A DNA stretch of 64,000 nucleotides from Caldilineaceae bacterium (GCA_022824025.1 JAJEBF010000011.1:1-64000); one strand, 5' to 3'; positions 47,078 to 57,441 are shown, counted from the first letter of the stretch. The notes: generated by a model not told the origin, from the letters alone. Numbers and translations: made by a program.

Positions 47078-49675
47078 ATGATCGATAGATTCCTGCGTTT
47101 TGCGAAATCCCTGGCTGCCGGGCGTAGCCTGATATGGAGGAATCCACTGGCGGCCGGTGTGGTTTTCGCGGTCGTAATCTCGCTGCTTGCGTTTATATCG
47201 CTTCTGCTGCGCGACGTGAATCAAGTCGCCCTGCCCACCGCCGACAGCGGGCCAACCGATGTCCCGACCCTGCAATCAGAGCAGCCGACCAGCACGCTCT
47301 CCCCCAGCCCGACCCCCGACGCGACCGCGCTCGCGGGCCAGACGGCTGACGCCGCAGTCTCCCCGACGGCCACGCCCTCCGCCGCGCCTACCGCAACCCC
47401 GACGAGCAGCCCGCCGCCCTCTCAGACCTCGAACGACCCAGCGTCGCCAACGCCTGCCCCGACAGCCACGGAACCCTATGTCCCGGTAAGTGTCTTCCCG
47501 TCGGAAATTGAAATCGGCGCGCCCGACAATGTCACCGGCCGTATCGTTCTGTTCCCTGCCCGCCTGCGGGCCGGCCCCTCCACAGATGAAGACGTGCTCG
47601 TCCGGTTGGGCCAGGATGTCGAAGTCACCATCGGCGGCATTGTCGCCAACGGTACCTGGGTCCTGCTGAAAGTAACCGACCAGAGAACGGAATTGAACGG
47701 CCAGGAAGGCTGGATGGCGGTCGAGTTGATGGAGATCGACGGTGATCCGACGACGCTGCTGCCCTATACCGACGACGGCATTCGCATTCGTCCGTTCGGC
47801 TCGCGCCCGCCCGGCATCGGGGTCCAGGCGACATCCACGCCGATTGGCGCGATCGGATCGACGGCGGCCACGAATGCGTCTACCCCGGCGGCAGTACAGC
47901 TCACGTCAACACCCACGGCCACGGCGACACCGCCGCCCACAGCAACGCCCCCTCCCACGGAAACGCCGCCGCCCACAGCAACCCCAACGCCAACGCCAAC
48001 GCCAACGCCGACACCGACGCCGACACTGACGCCCCTGCCGACGCCAACGCCGACACCGACCGAGACACCGACTGCTACGCCGACGCCAACCTTTACTCCG
48101 ACGGCCACGGCCACGCCGACACCCATTCCCACGCCGACGCCAACACGGGCCGCCTCGGCGCAAGCCGCAGATCACATCCCAGTTGAGTCGTCCGACGTGG
48201 CCCTGCAGCCGGCGCAAGCCCCCTCTCCCCAGGACGATGAGTTTGCGGCAACGGTTCTCAGCGACACGGTTGCCGCCGACCTTACCGAACCGGTCTCCGT
48301 TCGCGCCGACAGCGGCGAGAATCTGCTATTGGATATCGATCCGGTGGCGATTCAGGTCGTGATGTGGAGCGGTATTTTCGGGGCTTCCCAGGGCAAATGG
48401 CTCGACGCCGGAGCCGAATTCCTCTGGCAGGGCGCCAAAGTCTATGTGACAGGTCAGAAAGACGATAGCGGCCGCGTGACTGCCTCTCGCATTCGTATTG
48501 TGGCTCCGCCTGCGTTTCAGCGTGTCAAACGCATGGACGTGCCCACGTTCGGCGCGGCCCAAAAGAGCGGCAAAGCTGTCGCGCTGCTGGGCAAGCGCGG
48601 CGATCCCGGCATCTTCCTCTTGCACCAGGATGGCGTCGTCACCGTGCTCCGTGAAACCGGCCAAAGCGTGCTGCCCATCTTCGGCGGCGCCGAAGGATTC
48701 GTCGTACCCGACGCCAACGCCCCCGCCGACCAGAACGGCTTCCTGTATGTGCGCGGGGACGGTATCGGACTGTCATTCCAGGCATATCCCTTCCACGGCG
48801 TGCGGGGCCTTGCAGCCGACAAGCGCGGTGATATCTGGTGGATCGAGATTCCGCAGGTCGGTTTGGCCCAGTGGCGGCTGTGGCATTACGACAGCCAGGA
48901 GGGCAGGATTGTCCTGCGGGTGCAGGATTCTACCTCGCGATTGGGAGGAAGGGCCGGCAACGCAATCGAGCCCACATTGATCGCAGTGCTGGCCGGCGCC
49001 GGCGATACGCGTTCGTTTGTGATCGATACCGCCAATCTGGATGCTGGGCGGCAATTTACCGGTCTCTACCGGGTCGATCTGGACCCGGACGGCGGGATCG
49101 ATGTGAATCGCCTTGCGCCTGAGGGCATCTATCGCGGGCCGTTTCAACTCAGCCCCGAAAACAGCAGCCTCGCCCACCTCGCCTATGATCCTCAGCATCC
49201 GAGCCTGACCGTCGGCTTTGTGCGCCCCGCCAATCAACTGTGGGTGCGGGAGATGGCCGCCAACGGGTCTGGGCCGCCCGGCCGCCTGAGCGCGCAAACG
49301 CAAACCAGATTCGAATTCTTCGCGCCGCAGTTGGCATGGCGGGACGACGACCGCATCCTCCTTGCGCGCAGCCGATTCTCGCCCCAAGGCGTGTTCTCGC
49401 TGGAAATCTTTGGTGTCACCGAAGTGGACCTGCGGCAAACCGGTTCCGCCGCCCGCAGTTCGTATCTCTATCCGCTTGGCGATGTGGTCGGCGACTATGC
49501 CGCCTGCGCAGACGGCTCGGTATTGATCAGCGTGAGATCAGGCAGCAGGGTTCCACGGCTGGAAGAATGGAGTGGTAAGGGACGGCCAGAAATGCGGGGA
49601 CAACTGCCAGGATTTTACGACCGCATCTTCCTCTGCTGGCAGCGCTATACCGGCCCTGTGCGGATTCGCCGCTGA
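47078..49675 (+). CDS. Large membrane-anchored surface protein with SH3-like domain, Thr-Pro stalk and propeller-like region
   Basis: 865 residues, function not recognised. One membrane anchor at about 25-45 ([20 protein letters not shown]). A first Thr/Pro/Ser linker reaches residue 135. A bacterial SH3-like domain at about 155-230 ([20 protein letters not shown]) follows. A second stalk of about 85 residues at 275-360 is almost pure (TP)n with PPTATP units. A small beta domain ([19 protein letters not shown]) comes next. The last 400 residues have repeated beta strands with DxxG-type turns ([30 protein letters not shown]), suggesting a beta-propeller. The stop codon overlaps the next start (TGATG). 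Confidence 0.75.
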   Translation: MIDRFLRFAKSLAAGRSLIWRNPLAAGVVFAVVISLLAFISLLLRDVNQVALPTADSGPTDVPTLQSEQPTSTLSPSPTPDATALAGQTADAAVSPTATPSAAPTATPTSSPPPSQTSNDPASPTPAPTATEPYVPVSVFPSEIEIGAPDNVTGRIVLFPARLRAGPSTDEDVLVRLGQDVEVTIGGIVANGTWVLLKVTDQRTELNGQEGWMAVELMEIDGDPTTLLPYTDDGIRIRPFGSRPPGIGVQATSTPIGAIGSTAATNASTPAAVQLTSTPTATATPPPTATPPPTETPPPTATPTPTPTPTPTPTPTLTPLPTPTPTPTETPTATPTPTFTPTATATPTPIPTPTPTRAASAQAADHIPVESSDVALQPAQAPSPQDDEFAATVLSDTVAADLTEPVSVRADSGENLLLDIDPVAIQVVMWSGIFGASQGKWLDAGAEFLWQGAKVYVTGQKDDSGRVTASRIRIVAPPAFQRVKRMDVPTFGAAQKSGKAVALLGKRGDPGIFLLHQDGVVTVLRETGQSVLPIFGGAEGFVVPDANAPADQNGFLYVRGDGIGLSFQAYPFHGVRGLAADKRGDIWWIEIPQVGLAQWRLWHYDSQEGRIVLRVQDSTSRLGGRAGNAIEPTLIAVLAGAGDTRSFVIDTANLDAGRQFTGLYRVDLDPDGGIDVNRLAPEGIYRGPFQLSPENSSLAHLAYDPQHPSLTVGFVRPANQLWVREMAANGSGPPGRLSAQTQTRFEFFAPQLAWRDDDRILLARSRFSPQGVFSLEIFGVTEVDLRQTGSAARSSYLYPLGDVVGDYAACADGSVLISVRSGSRVPRLEEWSGKGRPEMRGQLPGFYDRIFLCWQRYTGPVRIRR

Positions 49676-50502
49676 TGCGAGGTCAGTGGCCGGTCGCAGC
49701 TGCAATCTGGCCGGATGGCTGGATTCACTTCGCCAGCGCCACACATCTGATCTTTGGCATCGCCGCAGTGATCCTGGGCGCCTTGCTGGTGACCTGGTGG
49801 TCCCAGCAGACAGGCCGTTGGTACGCGGTCTTCGCCGGCACCCTTCTCTTCAGCATGGTGTTGAATGTGGCGGCCTTCTATCTGTTCGTCGTGCCGCCTC
49901 ACAGCGCCGGGTGCATCGATTTCTGTCCCGGGCGCCTTGGTTTCCCTCTTCCCTTTGCCACGCTTTCGCCCAGCGGCGACATTCAAATCTATATCGGCGA
50001 CTTTCTGTTGAACCTGATGCTTTTGTGGCTCTTGTTCTTCGGGGGAGTCGTTATCTGGCGTGTCCTCGGCGAAGCAATCCAACTCAAAGAGAGGGGCATC
50101 CGTTTTCGGATGTTTTTTGCCGCTTTCTTCATCCTCCTGACCTGGGGTCTGCTGCCCCGCTACTTCAGCCCGCCCGCCGCGCACGTAACCGGCGATGAAC
50201 TGCGCCTTTCCGTCAATGCCCGGCGGGCCGCCGAATCCACCTACGGCGTAACAGGTCTGTGGGTTCACCGCCTGGCCCTGGAGGATATTCGGTACGTTCC
50301 CCCGGATGTCCCCGATGTCTCCGGCAGCATCGACAGACCGCAGGCCCAGGTCTGTCTTCGGGGTTACACCTACTTCTACATCCCCTGGCGCCGCTACCGT
50401 GTCCAACTCGATTCGACCGGTGTCACCCCCCTCAATCTTGCGGAACTGTCCCTCACCGGGAGCTGCTGGCATCCCCAAACACCGGTGGCCGGCGGCCAGT
50501 GA
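49675..50502 (+). CDS. Multi-pass membrane protein with C-terminal extracytoplasmic domain
   Basis: 275 residues, not recognised. Four hydrophobic segments at about 22-42, 47-70, 108-128 and 142-160. A Cys pair in HSAGCIDFCPGRLG lies in the loop between segments 2 and 3 and might form a disulfide or bind metal. The C-terminal 105 residues are soluble and beta-rich, with two further Cys (VCLRGYTY and GSCWHP). The start overlaps the stop of the propeller protein by one base, so translation is coupled and the two products probably act together. It is the last gene of the three. Confidence 0.72.
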   Translation: MRGQWPVAAAIWPDGWIHFASATHLIFGIAAVILGALLVTWWSQQTGRWYAVFAGTLLFSMVLNVAAFYLFVVPPHSAGCIDFCPGRLGFPLPFATLSPSGDIQIYIGDFLLNLMLLWLLFFGGVVIWRVLGEAIQLKERGIRFRMFFAAFFILLTWGLLPRYFSPPAAHVTGDELRLSVNARRAAESTYGVTGLWVHRLALEDIRYVPPDVPDVSGSIDRPQAQVCLRGYTYFYIPWRRYRVQLDSTGVTPLNLAELSLTGSCWHPQTPVAGGQ

Positions 50503-50533
50503 AACATCTCACCACCGACCACCGGCCCTCACC

Positions 50534-51826
50534 TTAGCTCGGACTGTATAGTTCCGTTTCCGGGAAGAACGCTGCCCACGCAAACCAGAAGTGATCAAAA
50601 TGCAGGATCGCGGTCAACTGCTCCCCGGCCAAGGGGCCGTCAGTGGCCTCGCCCAGAATGTCCCAGGTGCTGCCCGTTTCAGCGTCGCTGTATGTCCCGT
50701 CTCCGTTCGGGGAAAAGGTCAGGAGTTGATCCCCCACCTGGCGTTCATAGACTGCGACAGCGCCAATGTCCCGGCCGCCGCTGATGACCGAGGTGTCCAA
50801 CGCGCTCGCCAACCCGGGCTTGTGGAAGATGGCAAGCTCAACCCCAGCGAAGGTGTCATGAACGACGCCGGCCTCCTCCAACAGCGCGAACGGATAGGCC
50901 ATGGCGTCGGCATCCGTCGTCAACCCCAGAACACGTTCGGCCGGCTCCAAACGGGGATCAGGCGTACCCGAAAAGAGGAAGGGCCGCGATGTGCTGTCGT
51001 AGCCCACATAGGGGTTGTAGCCATAGTTGCGGGGCATGTTCGGCCGCGCCAGCACTTCCCCATCCGGGTGGGCGGCTTTGAAATCTTCCCAGGAAAGCAC
51101 CTGGCTCGTAAGAAAGTTCAACTGCTCGCCGGCATATTTGCCCACGATTCCTTCCCCTGTGAACTGTTGCCACCAGGTCTCCGTTTGGCGGTCATACATG
51201 ATCAGATCACTGTTGCGCAGCCGCCCGGTTGTGCCAAAATCGAGAACCTGACCGTCAAAATTGCGGTCGAAGGCGATGCTGGCGTTGCAGAGCGGGCAGA
51301 ATGTGATCGAGACGGCCTGGCCGTCAACTTCGTCATTGACGATCTCGTGCCAAATAAGGATGCTCAATGGGTAGGCGCGGGCCACGTCCCCGTGGCTGAA
51401 CAGTATCACCGGTTCCCGATCATCCATCCACTCATTCCCAGCCGCGATCGACTCATACTCAGGACTGTCAACCGCCGGAATTCCGTCCTTGGGCGGGCCG
51501 CCGGACAGGATCGAATCCCATTCAACAGTCCGTCGTGAAAAGTCCGTGGAAAAGCCCCGCGTCCGGAACGGAGGCGGAACGCCGTCATTGATCAGCTCGC
51601 CGCTTAACTGCGGCACACCGGCATTGCCGCTGGCAGCCGCCTCAGCGGTGGCGTCGCTGCCGCCCTCCTCTTCATCGTCCGCGTCAGCACTCACCGCATC
51701 GCCGCCGCCTTCCGCCGCCGTCGGCGGCTCGGACGCCTCATCCGATCCAATCGGAACACAGGCCAACAAAATGACCGCGGCGACCACGAGCAGGCCAGCA
51801 AGCTGAATCCATCGATTCCTCATCAT
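50534..51826 (-). CDS. DUF3179 lipoprotein
   Basis: 430 residues. The ATG at 51826 follows AGGGGG with suitable spacing; the signal peptide GLLVVAAVILLAC gives a lipobox Cys near 24. An acidic Ala/Glu/Asp linker reaches about residue 70. The DUF3179 domain then shows DREPVILFSHGDVARAYPL, VSITFCPLCNASIAFDR and FGTTGRLRNSDLIMYDR, then WWQQFTGEGIVG. The CPLC pair is conserved in the family. Function is unknown. It converges with the preceding gene set and stands alone on its strand. Confidence 0.87.
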   Translation of the reverse strand: MMRNRWIQLAGLLVVAAVILLACVPIGSDEASEPPTAAEGGGDAVSADADDEEEGGSDATAEAAASGNAGVPQLSGELINDGVPPPFRTRGFSTDFSRRTVEWDSILSGGPPKDGIPAVDSPEYESIAAGNEWMDDREPVILFSHGDVARAYPLSILIWHEIVNDEVDGQAVSITFCPLCNASIAFDRNFDGQVLDFGTTGRLRNSDLIMYDRQTETWWQQFTGEGIVGKYAGEQLNFLTSQVLSWEDFKAAHPDGEVLARPNMPRNYGYNPYVGYDSTSRPFLFSGTPDPRLEPAERVLGLTTDADAMAYPFALLEEAGVVHDTFAGVELAIFHKPGLASALDTSVISGGRDIGAVAVYERQVGDQLLTFSPNGDGTYSDAETGSTWDILGEATDGPLAGEQLTAILHFDHFWFAWAAFFPETELYSPS

Positions 51827-52178
51827 GGGATAATCCCCCTTGTAATTGAAAGTGCCGGCGACCACCGCTCAGTCTACTGAGGACCCCAAGACCGTCGCGC
51901 CACTGACCGCCCATACACCCTCTTTGCCTCCGTCCATCGTCTGTGGACAAGCCACCTGCAGCATATGTGAACAGTATGCCGTCGCAGCAGGCCCAGGGCT
52001 GTAGTCGGGCTTACGCTAGCGCAACCTGCCATAAAGGTCGGCGCCGCCCTCGCCAAGGCGTCACGGCAATCAGATGCAGATTCAAGGAATCTGGGTCTTG
52101 ACAATTCAGAACAACCGTGCTAAAATGGGTAAACAGAGTGAAAGCCAGCCTGCAAGGCGGGGACCCGGGAGGAAAAGA
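51827..52178. other. Intergenic stretch between divergent genes
   Basis: 352 bp between the DUF3179 gene (-) and the 54-residue membrane protein gene (+). It contains the strong + strand promoter at 52098-52126. No other site could be assigned. Confidence 0.5.
52098..52126 (+). promoter_or_regulatory. Near-consensus sigma-A promoter
   Basis: TTGACA (52098-52103), 17-bp spacer, TAAAAT (52121-52126): eleven of twelve consensus bases with ideal spacing. An ATG at 52125 lies within the -10 box and cannot be the start on this transcript; the first usable start is 52179. Confidence 0.85.
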
Positions 52179-52343
52179 ATGGCCAGGGACATCAAGAGAA
52201 TGACGCGGATCGAACTAGAGTCGGAACTGGTCGCCGAGCGCGCCGCCGCACGGCGAAGCAACATGATCATTATTATGATGACCGTACTGGCCGTGCTGGG
52301 GTTCATGGTGATGGCCGGCACAGTTGCGCCGTTGACCGGCTGA
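52179..52343 (+). CDS. 54-residue single-pass membrane protein
   Basis: Function not recognised. The start at 52179 is fixed by GGGAGGAAAAGA immediately upstream and by the promoter at 52098, which makes the longer in-frame starts (52074, 52125) untranscribed. The product begins MARDIKRMTRIELESELVAE, a charged amphipathic helix, then RAAARRSN and one hydrophobic segment IIIMMTVLAVLGFMVMAG with a short tail. Positive charges before the segment suggest the N-terminus stays in the cytoplasm. It has its own very strong promoter and is not linked to another gene. Confidence 0.72.
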   Translation: MARDIKRMTRIELESELVAERAAARRSNMIIIMMTVLAVLGFMVMAGTVAPLTG

Positions 52344-52347
52344 CGCC

Positions 52348-52391
52348 GGCGGCGGCCATGGCCGCCGCCCCTCCCCAATGGCGGTATTTTT
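52348..52391 (+). terminator. Possible terminator hairpin
   Basis: GGCGGCGGCC (52348-52357) and GGCCGCCGCC (52360-52369) are perfect reverse complements separated by AT. A T-run follows only 17 nt later (ATTTTT at 52386-52391). It directly follows the 54-residue gene. Farther on, CCGGGCAGCTGCCCGG at 52649-52664 is a perfect palindrome just past the end of the VOC gene. I see no gene in 52344-52677. Confidence 0.45.
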
Positions 52392-52677
52392 GCCTGCTTG
52401 TCATGGTCCAGGACCAACTGCCGACGCGACGGCAAAGGGCGCCCTCCGCGACCGCCATTCGTGAATCAAAGACGGTTCAAGGTGTTAAGCCTGACAGCGT
52501 GGGTGGCCAACATCCGGGTGCGGTGAAAGCCAATTCAGACAAGCGTCAACAAGCCCTGTTCGCGAACCTCCAGCCACTGACTCCATCCACTGATTCCAGC
52601 AATCGATGGCCACCTGCCCATGTGCGTGCGTCTGCGCACAGGATTAGACCGGGCAGCTGCCCGGCCTGGCCGTTCGC

Positions 52678-53079
52678 TCAGGCGTTTTCGTTGACCTCGA
52701 TCGGCTGGTGGAAGTAATAGCAGAGGCCATCCGGCGCGATGACAAAGAAGACCTGAAACTTCTGGCCGTCGTTCTCGTCCACCCGCCAGTTCCCGATTTC
52801 GATCCCCTTCGCCTCCAACTCCTGACGCGCTCTGTGGATGTCGGTTACTCGTATGGCCGCGCCGTCGTTACTGGGATCCCCCCCGTTTACCGCGAACCCG
52901 ATTCGGACATCGTCGCGCGTAAGGATAACCGTTGGCACGGGTTGTTCGCGCCGCTCGATCTCGACGAGTCCAAACGCGTCCTGATACCAGGCGGACGCTT
53001 GTTCAATGTCTTCCACCGGCAAGGCCAAAATGTCGTCCGCATAGGGGTAGGCAACCTCAAACAGTTTGTTCGAGTTCAC
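52678..53079 (-). CDS. VOC (glyoxalase/dioxygenase) family protein
   Basis: 133 residues, one vicinal-oxygen-chelate unit of two beta-alpha-beta-beta-beta modules. DILALPVEDIEQASAWYQDAFG starts the first module and GAAIRVTDIHRARQELEAKG the second; FVIAPDGLCYYFHQ carries the usual late residues. Such proteins bind a metal and act in detoxification, antibiotic resistance or ring cleavage, and this one cannot be assigned further. The GTG start at 53079 has a strong site AAGGAG 9 nt upstream. It lies 170 bp downstream of tRNA-Asn on the same strand. Confidence 0.82.
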   Translation of the reverse strand: MNSNKLFEVAYPYADDILALPVEDIEQASAWYQDAFGLVEIERREQPVPTVILTRDDVRIGFAVNGGDPSNDGAAIRVTDIHRARQELEAKGIEIGNWRVDENDGQKFQVFFVIAPDGLCYYFHQPIEVNENA

Positions 53080-53172
53080 GTTTTGTATCTCCTTTTCTGG
53101 TTAGAGTGGCGTTGGAACGTGCAAGACCATCAGTGGGGGGCCGCCTGTTTCTGCATTCGGGCCAGGCACAAC

Positions 53173-53200
53173 AAAACCCCGATAGGACATCCTGCCGGGG
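53173..53200 (-). terminator. Intrinsic terminator after tRNA-Asn
   Basis: On the - strand CCCCG and AGGA pair with TCCT and CGGGG in one interrupted stem (53177-53200), followed by TTTTGTTGTG. It lies about 50 bp past the tRNA 3' end. Confidence 0.7.
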
Positions 53201-53248
53201 TCTCGTATGCACGGCCGGGTTGCCAGCGCCGGCGGCCATCAGTTCAGG

Positions 53249-53321
<73 letters not shown>

Positions 53322-53389
53322 CTACTTAGGATTTTCGGCTGTCGCTGCGGGCCCGCAGTCGGCGGCGACCCTCAAGACAACAGTTAGAC

Positions 53390-53419
53390 AGTATACCAAT
53401 TCGGCTGTTCAACTGTCAA
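53390..53419 (-). promoter_or_regulatory. Sigma-A promoter for tRNA-Asn
   Basis: On the - strand: TTGACA (53414-53419), 18-bp spacer, TATACT (53390-53395). Start of transcription would be about 60 nt before the mature tRNA; the leader contains the 14-bp palindrome CTGCGGGCCCGCAG. Confidence 0.8.
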
Positions 53420-53471
53420 AATTTCGAACTCGCCGTAACGTTTCAGGAGCAGGCAAATCGGATGCGGACAA

Positions 53472-54758
53472 TCAGCCCAAATAGTCGCGCAACTTGCGAC
53501 TCTGCTGCGGATGGCGGAGTTTGCGTAGAGCCCGCGCCTCGATCTGGCGGACGCGTTCGCGCGTGATATTGAACTCCTTGCCCACATCCTCCAGTGTGTG
53601 GCTCGTTCCATCCTCCAGGCCGAAACGCATGCTGAGCACTTTGCGTTCCCGTTCGGGCAAGCCGCTCAGAATCTCGCTCATCTGCTCCTGCAGCAACAGT
53701 TTGCTGGCAGAATCTACAGGAGCGGGAATACTCTCGTCTTCGATGAAGTCGCCCAGAAAGCTGTTCTCTTCCGCCCCCACCGGCATGTCCAGGCTGATTG
53801 GCTCTCGACTCAGCCGCTGAATGCGCTGCACCTTCGAAACGGCCTGATCGACAACAGCCTTGAGGTCGCCCGTGATCGGCCGCTTTTCCTCCAGCGCCTG
53901 GCGCAATTCATCCGCTACATCCCCCTCCAGATATCCCATCTCCAGCGCGATCTTTTCTGGGGTCGGATCCCCACCTTTCAACTCCTGTTGCAACTCTCTT
54001 TCCGCACGCATCTGGCGGTTTATCGTTTCCACCATATGCACGGGAATTCGTATTGTGCGCGCCTGATAGGCGATGGCCCGGCTGATGGCCTGCCGAATCC
54101 ACCAGGTCGCATACGTGCTGAACTTGAATCCCAGCGTGTGATCGAACTTTTCCACCGCGCGCAGCAAGCCCACATTCCCTTCCTGAATGAGGTCCTGAAA
54201 ACTCAGCCCGCGGCCCACATATCGTTTGGCGACACTGACGACCAGGCGCAAGTTACTCTGCGCCAATAATCCTTGCGCGTGTTTGCCGTCGGCGATCTTT
54301 GCCTCCAGCTCTTCGATGTCAGCCGCGGACAGCGCTTCGGGCGGCTCGTCGCTTTCACCATCGTCCGTATGCTGCCGGTAACGCTCCTCAGCCTGCAGCC
54401 CGCGCTGGATTCTCTCTGCCAACGCAGTCTGCTGTTCAGGAGTCAGCAGATCATGGCGACCGATGTCGCGCAAATACATGCGCATCGGATCCAGGCCTTG
54501 TCCGACCTCATTCCCATCCTCGATTATCTTTTCTACTGGGACATTCGTTTCCTGCTCAATCTCCTCTTCTATCTCTGGATCGCCATCAAGCGCGGGCGGG
54601 GAAATGATCGCCTGCTCCTCCTTTATCTCCAGGAATTGCTCTGATTGGCCGGTTGCGTTTCCGACCTCAATGTCTCCTTCAAGCTCGCCGCCGGCACTTG
54701 CAAAGTTGGCCGTGGCGCTGGCAGGCTTCGTCTTTGATGCGCTGCGTTTGGGTGCCAT
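53472..54758 (-). CDS. rpoD: Principal RNA polymerase sigma factor
   Basis: Sigma-70-type primary factor directing transcription from TTGACA/TATAAT promoters, many of which are visible in this window. Regions 2.1-2.4 run [39 protein letters not shown] and [16 protein letters not shown] at about 168-230. Region 3 follows with [16 protein letters not shown]. Region 4.2 at the C-terminus is [20 protein letters not shown] and [10 protein letters not shown]. Region 1.1 is short and acidic. The start ATG at 54758 follows AGGT. The 23-bp gap after dnaG shows the classic macromolecular-synthesis arrangement. Confidence 0.96.
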   Translation of the reverse strand: MAPKRSASKTKPASATANFASAGGELEGDIEVGNATGQSEQFLEIKEEQAIISPPALDGDPEIEEEIEQETNVPVEKIIEDGNEVGQGLDPMRMYLRDIGRHDLLTPEQQTALAERIQRGLQAEERYRQHTDDGESDEPPEALSAADIEELEAKIADGKHAQGLLAQSNLRLVVSVAKRYVGRGLSFQDLIQEGNVGLLRAVEKFDHTLGFKFSTYATWWIRQAISRAIAYQARTIRIPVHMVETINRQMRAERELQQELKGGDPTPEKIALEMGYLEGDVADELRQALEEKRPITGDLKAVVDQAVSKVQRIQRLSREPISLDMPVGAEENSFLGDFIEDESIPAPVDSASKLLLQEQMSEILSGLPERERKVLSMRFGLEDGTSHTLEDVGKEFNITRERVRQIEARALRKLRHPQQSRKLRDYLG

Positions 54759-54781
54759 ATTTTTACCTGTTGTGGGGGAGC

Positions 54782-56866
54782 TCAGGCGATTGCGATGCCT
54801 GATTCGGTTTGTTTGATTCCGTAAGAGACCTGGCTTCTGCGCGCCATTACGCGTTCCAGGTGGTGGCGGTCGCGACGATTGGCATTTATGATGGCCGAAA
54901 ACTCCAGGATGGCATCTCGGTTTTCGTCCTCCTGAGCATCGTGTAGAAGGAACTGCATTGCCGACAAACTTTCCCGCAGCCGCGCGTACCGCAGACGGAT
55001 CAGCAGTTTGAGTGCCGCGTTCTGGATTTCCGCCTGTTCCCGTTCCGGCATTGTCAAAATCTGGTCCGTCAACAGCGACAGGACTCCGTGATAGCCGGCG
55101 TTAAGCGTTTCCTGAAATGCTTTGAGATCCCAGACTTCATCGCTGGCGATAAAGCGCCGGAAAGCGCCGAAGATCTCCCGGTATTCAACCTGTTGGAAAT
55201 CACTTCCGCTCAGGGGGGCGATCTCCAGCTCCTGCGCCATATCCGAGAGCCAGATCAGCAAATCCGGTTCGTCGATTAGCAGCGCGAGCAGAAACACCTC
55301 CTGCTTGGTCTCCGGCACGAGGGCAGCCAGATCTGGCGCCGCGGAAGATGTCGCGCCCCCACTGTCCTGGCCAGACACGGCCGCCATGGCGCCGGCGGCC
55401 TCTTCGCTCAGCACATTCTCCGATGGTGTCGGGGCTTCCTCAACCGATGCCGGCTGTCCATTCTGCGGCCGGGTAAACCGTCTCCGGTGACGGCCTTCCG
55501 GCGGCGGTTGACGCAACTCGCGCGCGCTGGCCTTAACGCGCTGCTCAATCGTCCGTTCATCAATCCGGACAAGCCGGCTCAATCGCTGGATATAATGCTG
55601 CTGTTCCTCCTCATCACCCAGTTCAGCGATCAACGGCGTCAACTCCGCTACCGCCTCACCTTTTCCTCTGGCGCTGTCCAAGTCGTACTGTTTTGCCACA
55701 ATTTCGAAATAATAGTCGACAAGTGGCGTGGCCGCGCCGATTAGTTCCTGCCACGCATCGGGGCTCTGGCGGATTATGTCGTCGGGATCGCGGCCCTCAG
55801 GCAGCGTTGTGATCCGCAGGTTTGCGCTGAGCCTGTGTTCCAGATGCTGTTCTACCTGCCGGCGCCCCGTCACAGTCAGCACCGGCTTGGCTTTGCGCTT
55901 CAGAGCCTGTCGGGCCTGATTCAGTCCGCGCAACGTCGCTTGCTGGCCGGCTGTATCCGCATCCAGCGCCAGAATGAAGTTGTCGGTGTAGCGATGGAGT
56001 TGGCGGAGTTGCTCCTCGGTTAACGCCGTTCCCAGGCAGGCCACAACATTTTCGAAGCCGAACTGATGGGCGGCAATCACGTCCATGTAACCTTCGACAA
56101 TCACGACGCTTTCGGCTTGGCGGATGGCCCTGTAGCCGCGTTCCAGCCCATACACAACACTGGACTTGTGAAAGAGGGGCGTTTCGGCAGTATTCAGATA
56201 TTTGGGAAGCGAATCATCCAACACGCGTCCGCCGAAGCCGATAACCCGTCCCTGGCGATCATGGATCGGGACAATCAGGCGGTTTCGGAATGAGTCGTAG
56301 TAGGAGTCCTGTTCCGCGTTGTGCTTGACCAGGTCCGCCCGGTGCAGCGCGTCGAGCGAGTACCCGGCCTCTGTCAGGTGATCGCGCAGCGCGTCCCAGC
56401 TGTCCGGCGCGTAGCCGAGCAGGAATTGACCGGCGACCTGGGCATTGATGCCCCGGCGTTGCAGATAATCGCGCGCCCGTTGCCCCTCCTGGCTGCGGTG
56501 AAGCCGGTTTCGGAAAAACAGGGCCGCCTTTTCATTCAACTCGTACAGAAGATCCCGTTCCCTGGATTCCCCTCTTCCGGTCTCTTCCGGCAACTGCACG
56601 CCGGTTTCCTGCGCCAGGGCCTGCAACGCCTCCCTAAAGTCCATATTTTCCTTCTGCATCAGGAAGGAGAAAATATCGCCGCCAATGCTGCAGGCGCCGA
56701 AACACCGCCATGTGCCTGTTTCAGGGAAAACAACGAAGCTGGGCGTACGTTCCTGGTGGAAGGGGCAACATGCCTTGTAAGAGCGTCCGGCTCGTTGCAG
56801 GGGGACATAACGCGAAATAAAGTCTACGACATCAATTCGACCTTTAATTTCGTCCGTTACACTCAT
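54782..56866 (-). CDS. dnaG: DNA primase
   Basis: DnaG makes RNA primers at replication forks. The CHC2-type zinc finger is at 33-59: [12 protein letters not shown], then [12 protein letters not shown]. The second half has three residues between cysteines (CFGAC) where many primases have two. The TOPRIM domain follows with [20 protein letters not shown] and [18 protein letters not shown] linker with Ser/Ala/Pro runs at about 455-515, then a C-terminal helical DnaB-interaction domain. It is followed by rpoD after 23 bp and preceded by the SCP2-like gene. Confidence 0.95.
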   Translation of the reverse strand: MSVTDEIKGRIDVVDFISRYVPLQRAGRSYKACCPFHQERTPSFVVFPETGTWRCFGACSIGGDIFSFLMQKENMDFREALQALAQETGVQLPEETGRGESRERDLLYELNEKAALFFRNRLHRSQEGQRARDYLQRRGINAQVAGQFLLGYAPDSWDALRDHLTEAGYSLDALHRADLVKHNAEQDSYYDSFRNRLIVPIHDRQGRVIGFGGRVLDDSLPKYLNTAETPLFHKSSVVYGLERGYRAIRQAESVVIVEGYMDVIAAHQFGFENVVACLGTALTEEQLRQLHRYTDNFILALDADTAGQQATLRGLNQARQALKRKAKPVLTVTGRRQVEQHLEHRLSANLRITTLPEGRDPDDIIRQSPDAWQELIGAATPLVDYYFEIVAKQYDLDSARGKGEAVAELTPLIAELGDEEEQQHYIQRLSRLVRIDERTIEQRVKASARELRQPPPEGRHRRRFTRPQNGQPASVEEAPTPSENVLSEEAAGAMAAVSGQDSGGATSSAAPDLAALVPETKQEVFLLALLIDEPDLLIWLSDMAQELEIAPLSGSDFQQVEYREIFGAFRRFIASDEVWDLKAFQETLNAGYHGVLSLLTDQILTMPEREQAEIQNAALKLLIRLRYARLRESLSAMQFLLHDAQEDENRDAILEFSAIINANRRDRHHLERVMARRSQVSYGIKQTESGIAIA

Positions 56867-56981
56867 TGGCGCTGGTTAATCGTTTCTGGCCGCTGGGCAA
56901 ATTATCGAGAATCCAATTATAGCGGCGCCCGAAGCGAGTGTCAAAGAAGGTCCTTCGCGCCATGCTGTCCTTGGCGCTGCT

Positions 56982-57019
56982 TCCGCCATCTTGAGTCGCG
57001 CGCGACTCAAGATGGCGGA
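56982..57019. repeat. Perfect 38-bp palindrome
   Basis: TCCGCCATCTTGAGTCGCG (56982-57000) is followed with no spacer by its exact reverse complement (57001-57019). The right arm includes the last codons and stop of the SCP2-like gene (-). It lies on the transcript between that gene and dnaG. No U-run accompanies it. Perfect zero-spacer palindromes of this size are rarely stable in genomes without purpose or recent origin. Confidence 0.9.
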
Positions 57020-57441
57020 TCCGCCTCGCCGGTTCGAGCGTCCGGCGCCGCGCCTCCGGTTCGCTGAATCTCGGTATAGGCACGCTCTGCTTCACGGAAA
57101 AGATCGGTCAATTTCGTTGCGAGGAAGAGATTGCCGTTTGACTGAATTTGCCCTCCAAAAAAGGCATCCTTCAGTTTGCGCTGACCTGTCCAGACTTCGT
57201 GCAAAATATCGGCCGTCATCACCAATTCCAGATCCGCCTTGCCTGGCCGTTCCCCAAAGAATATCTCCAACGGCGGCTGACGGCCATCCAGCAGCACTTC
57301 CGCGTCAGGGTCCGTCAAACGCAGCCGAATGACAAGATTGCTGCTCGTGAAGGTCTCAATCGCGTCGTGACGTTCTCGAACCGTGTCGAAGACGCGCCGC
57401 AGAACTGTATAGAATTGCTCGGCATCAGTGTAGACAGGCAT
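57007..57441 (-). CDS. SCP2 sterol-carrier-domain-like protein
   Basis: 144 residues, a single SCP2-like lipid-binding fold. LVIRLRLTDPDAEVLLDGRQ and ADLELVMTADILHEVWTGQRK near 50-105, then DAFFGGQIQSNGNLFLATKL, match the family pattern of a beta-sheet with a helical cover. The ligand is unknown; bacteria use such domains for lipids or acyl groups. The C-terminal 20 residues are encoded partly by the perfect palindrome. It is the first gene of a transcript followed by dnaG and rpoD. Confidence 0.78.
   Translation of the reverse strand: MPVYTDAEQFYTVLRRVFDTVRERHDAIETFTSSNLVIRLRLTDPDAEVLLDGRQPPLEIFFGERPGKADLELVMTADILHEVWTGQRKLKDAFFGGQIQSNGNLFLATKLTDLFREAERAYTEIQRTGGAAPDARTGEADPPS

Noticed and set aside
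47890..48150. Microsatellite or sequencing artefact in the (TP)n stalk
   Set aside because: The frame is kept throughout and codons vary within the repeat, as expected for a real Thr-Pro stalk.
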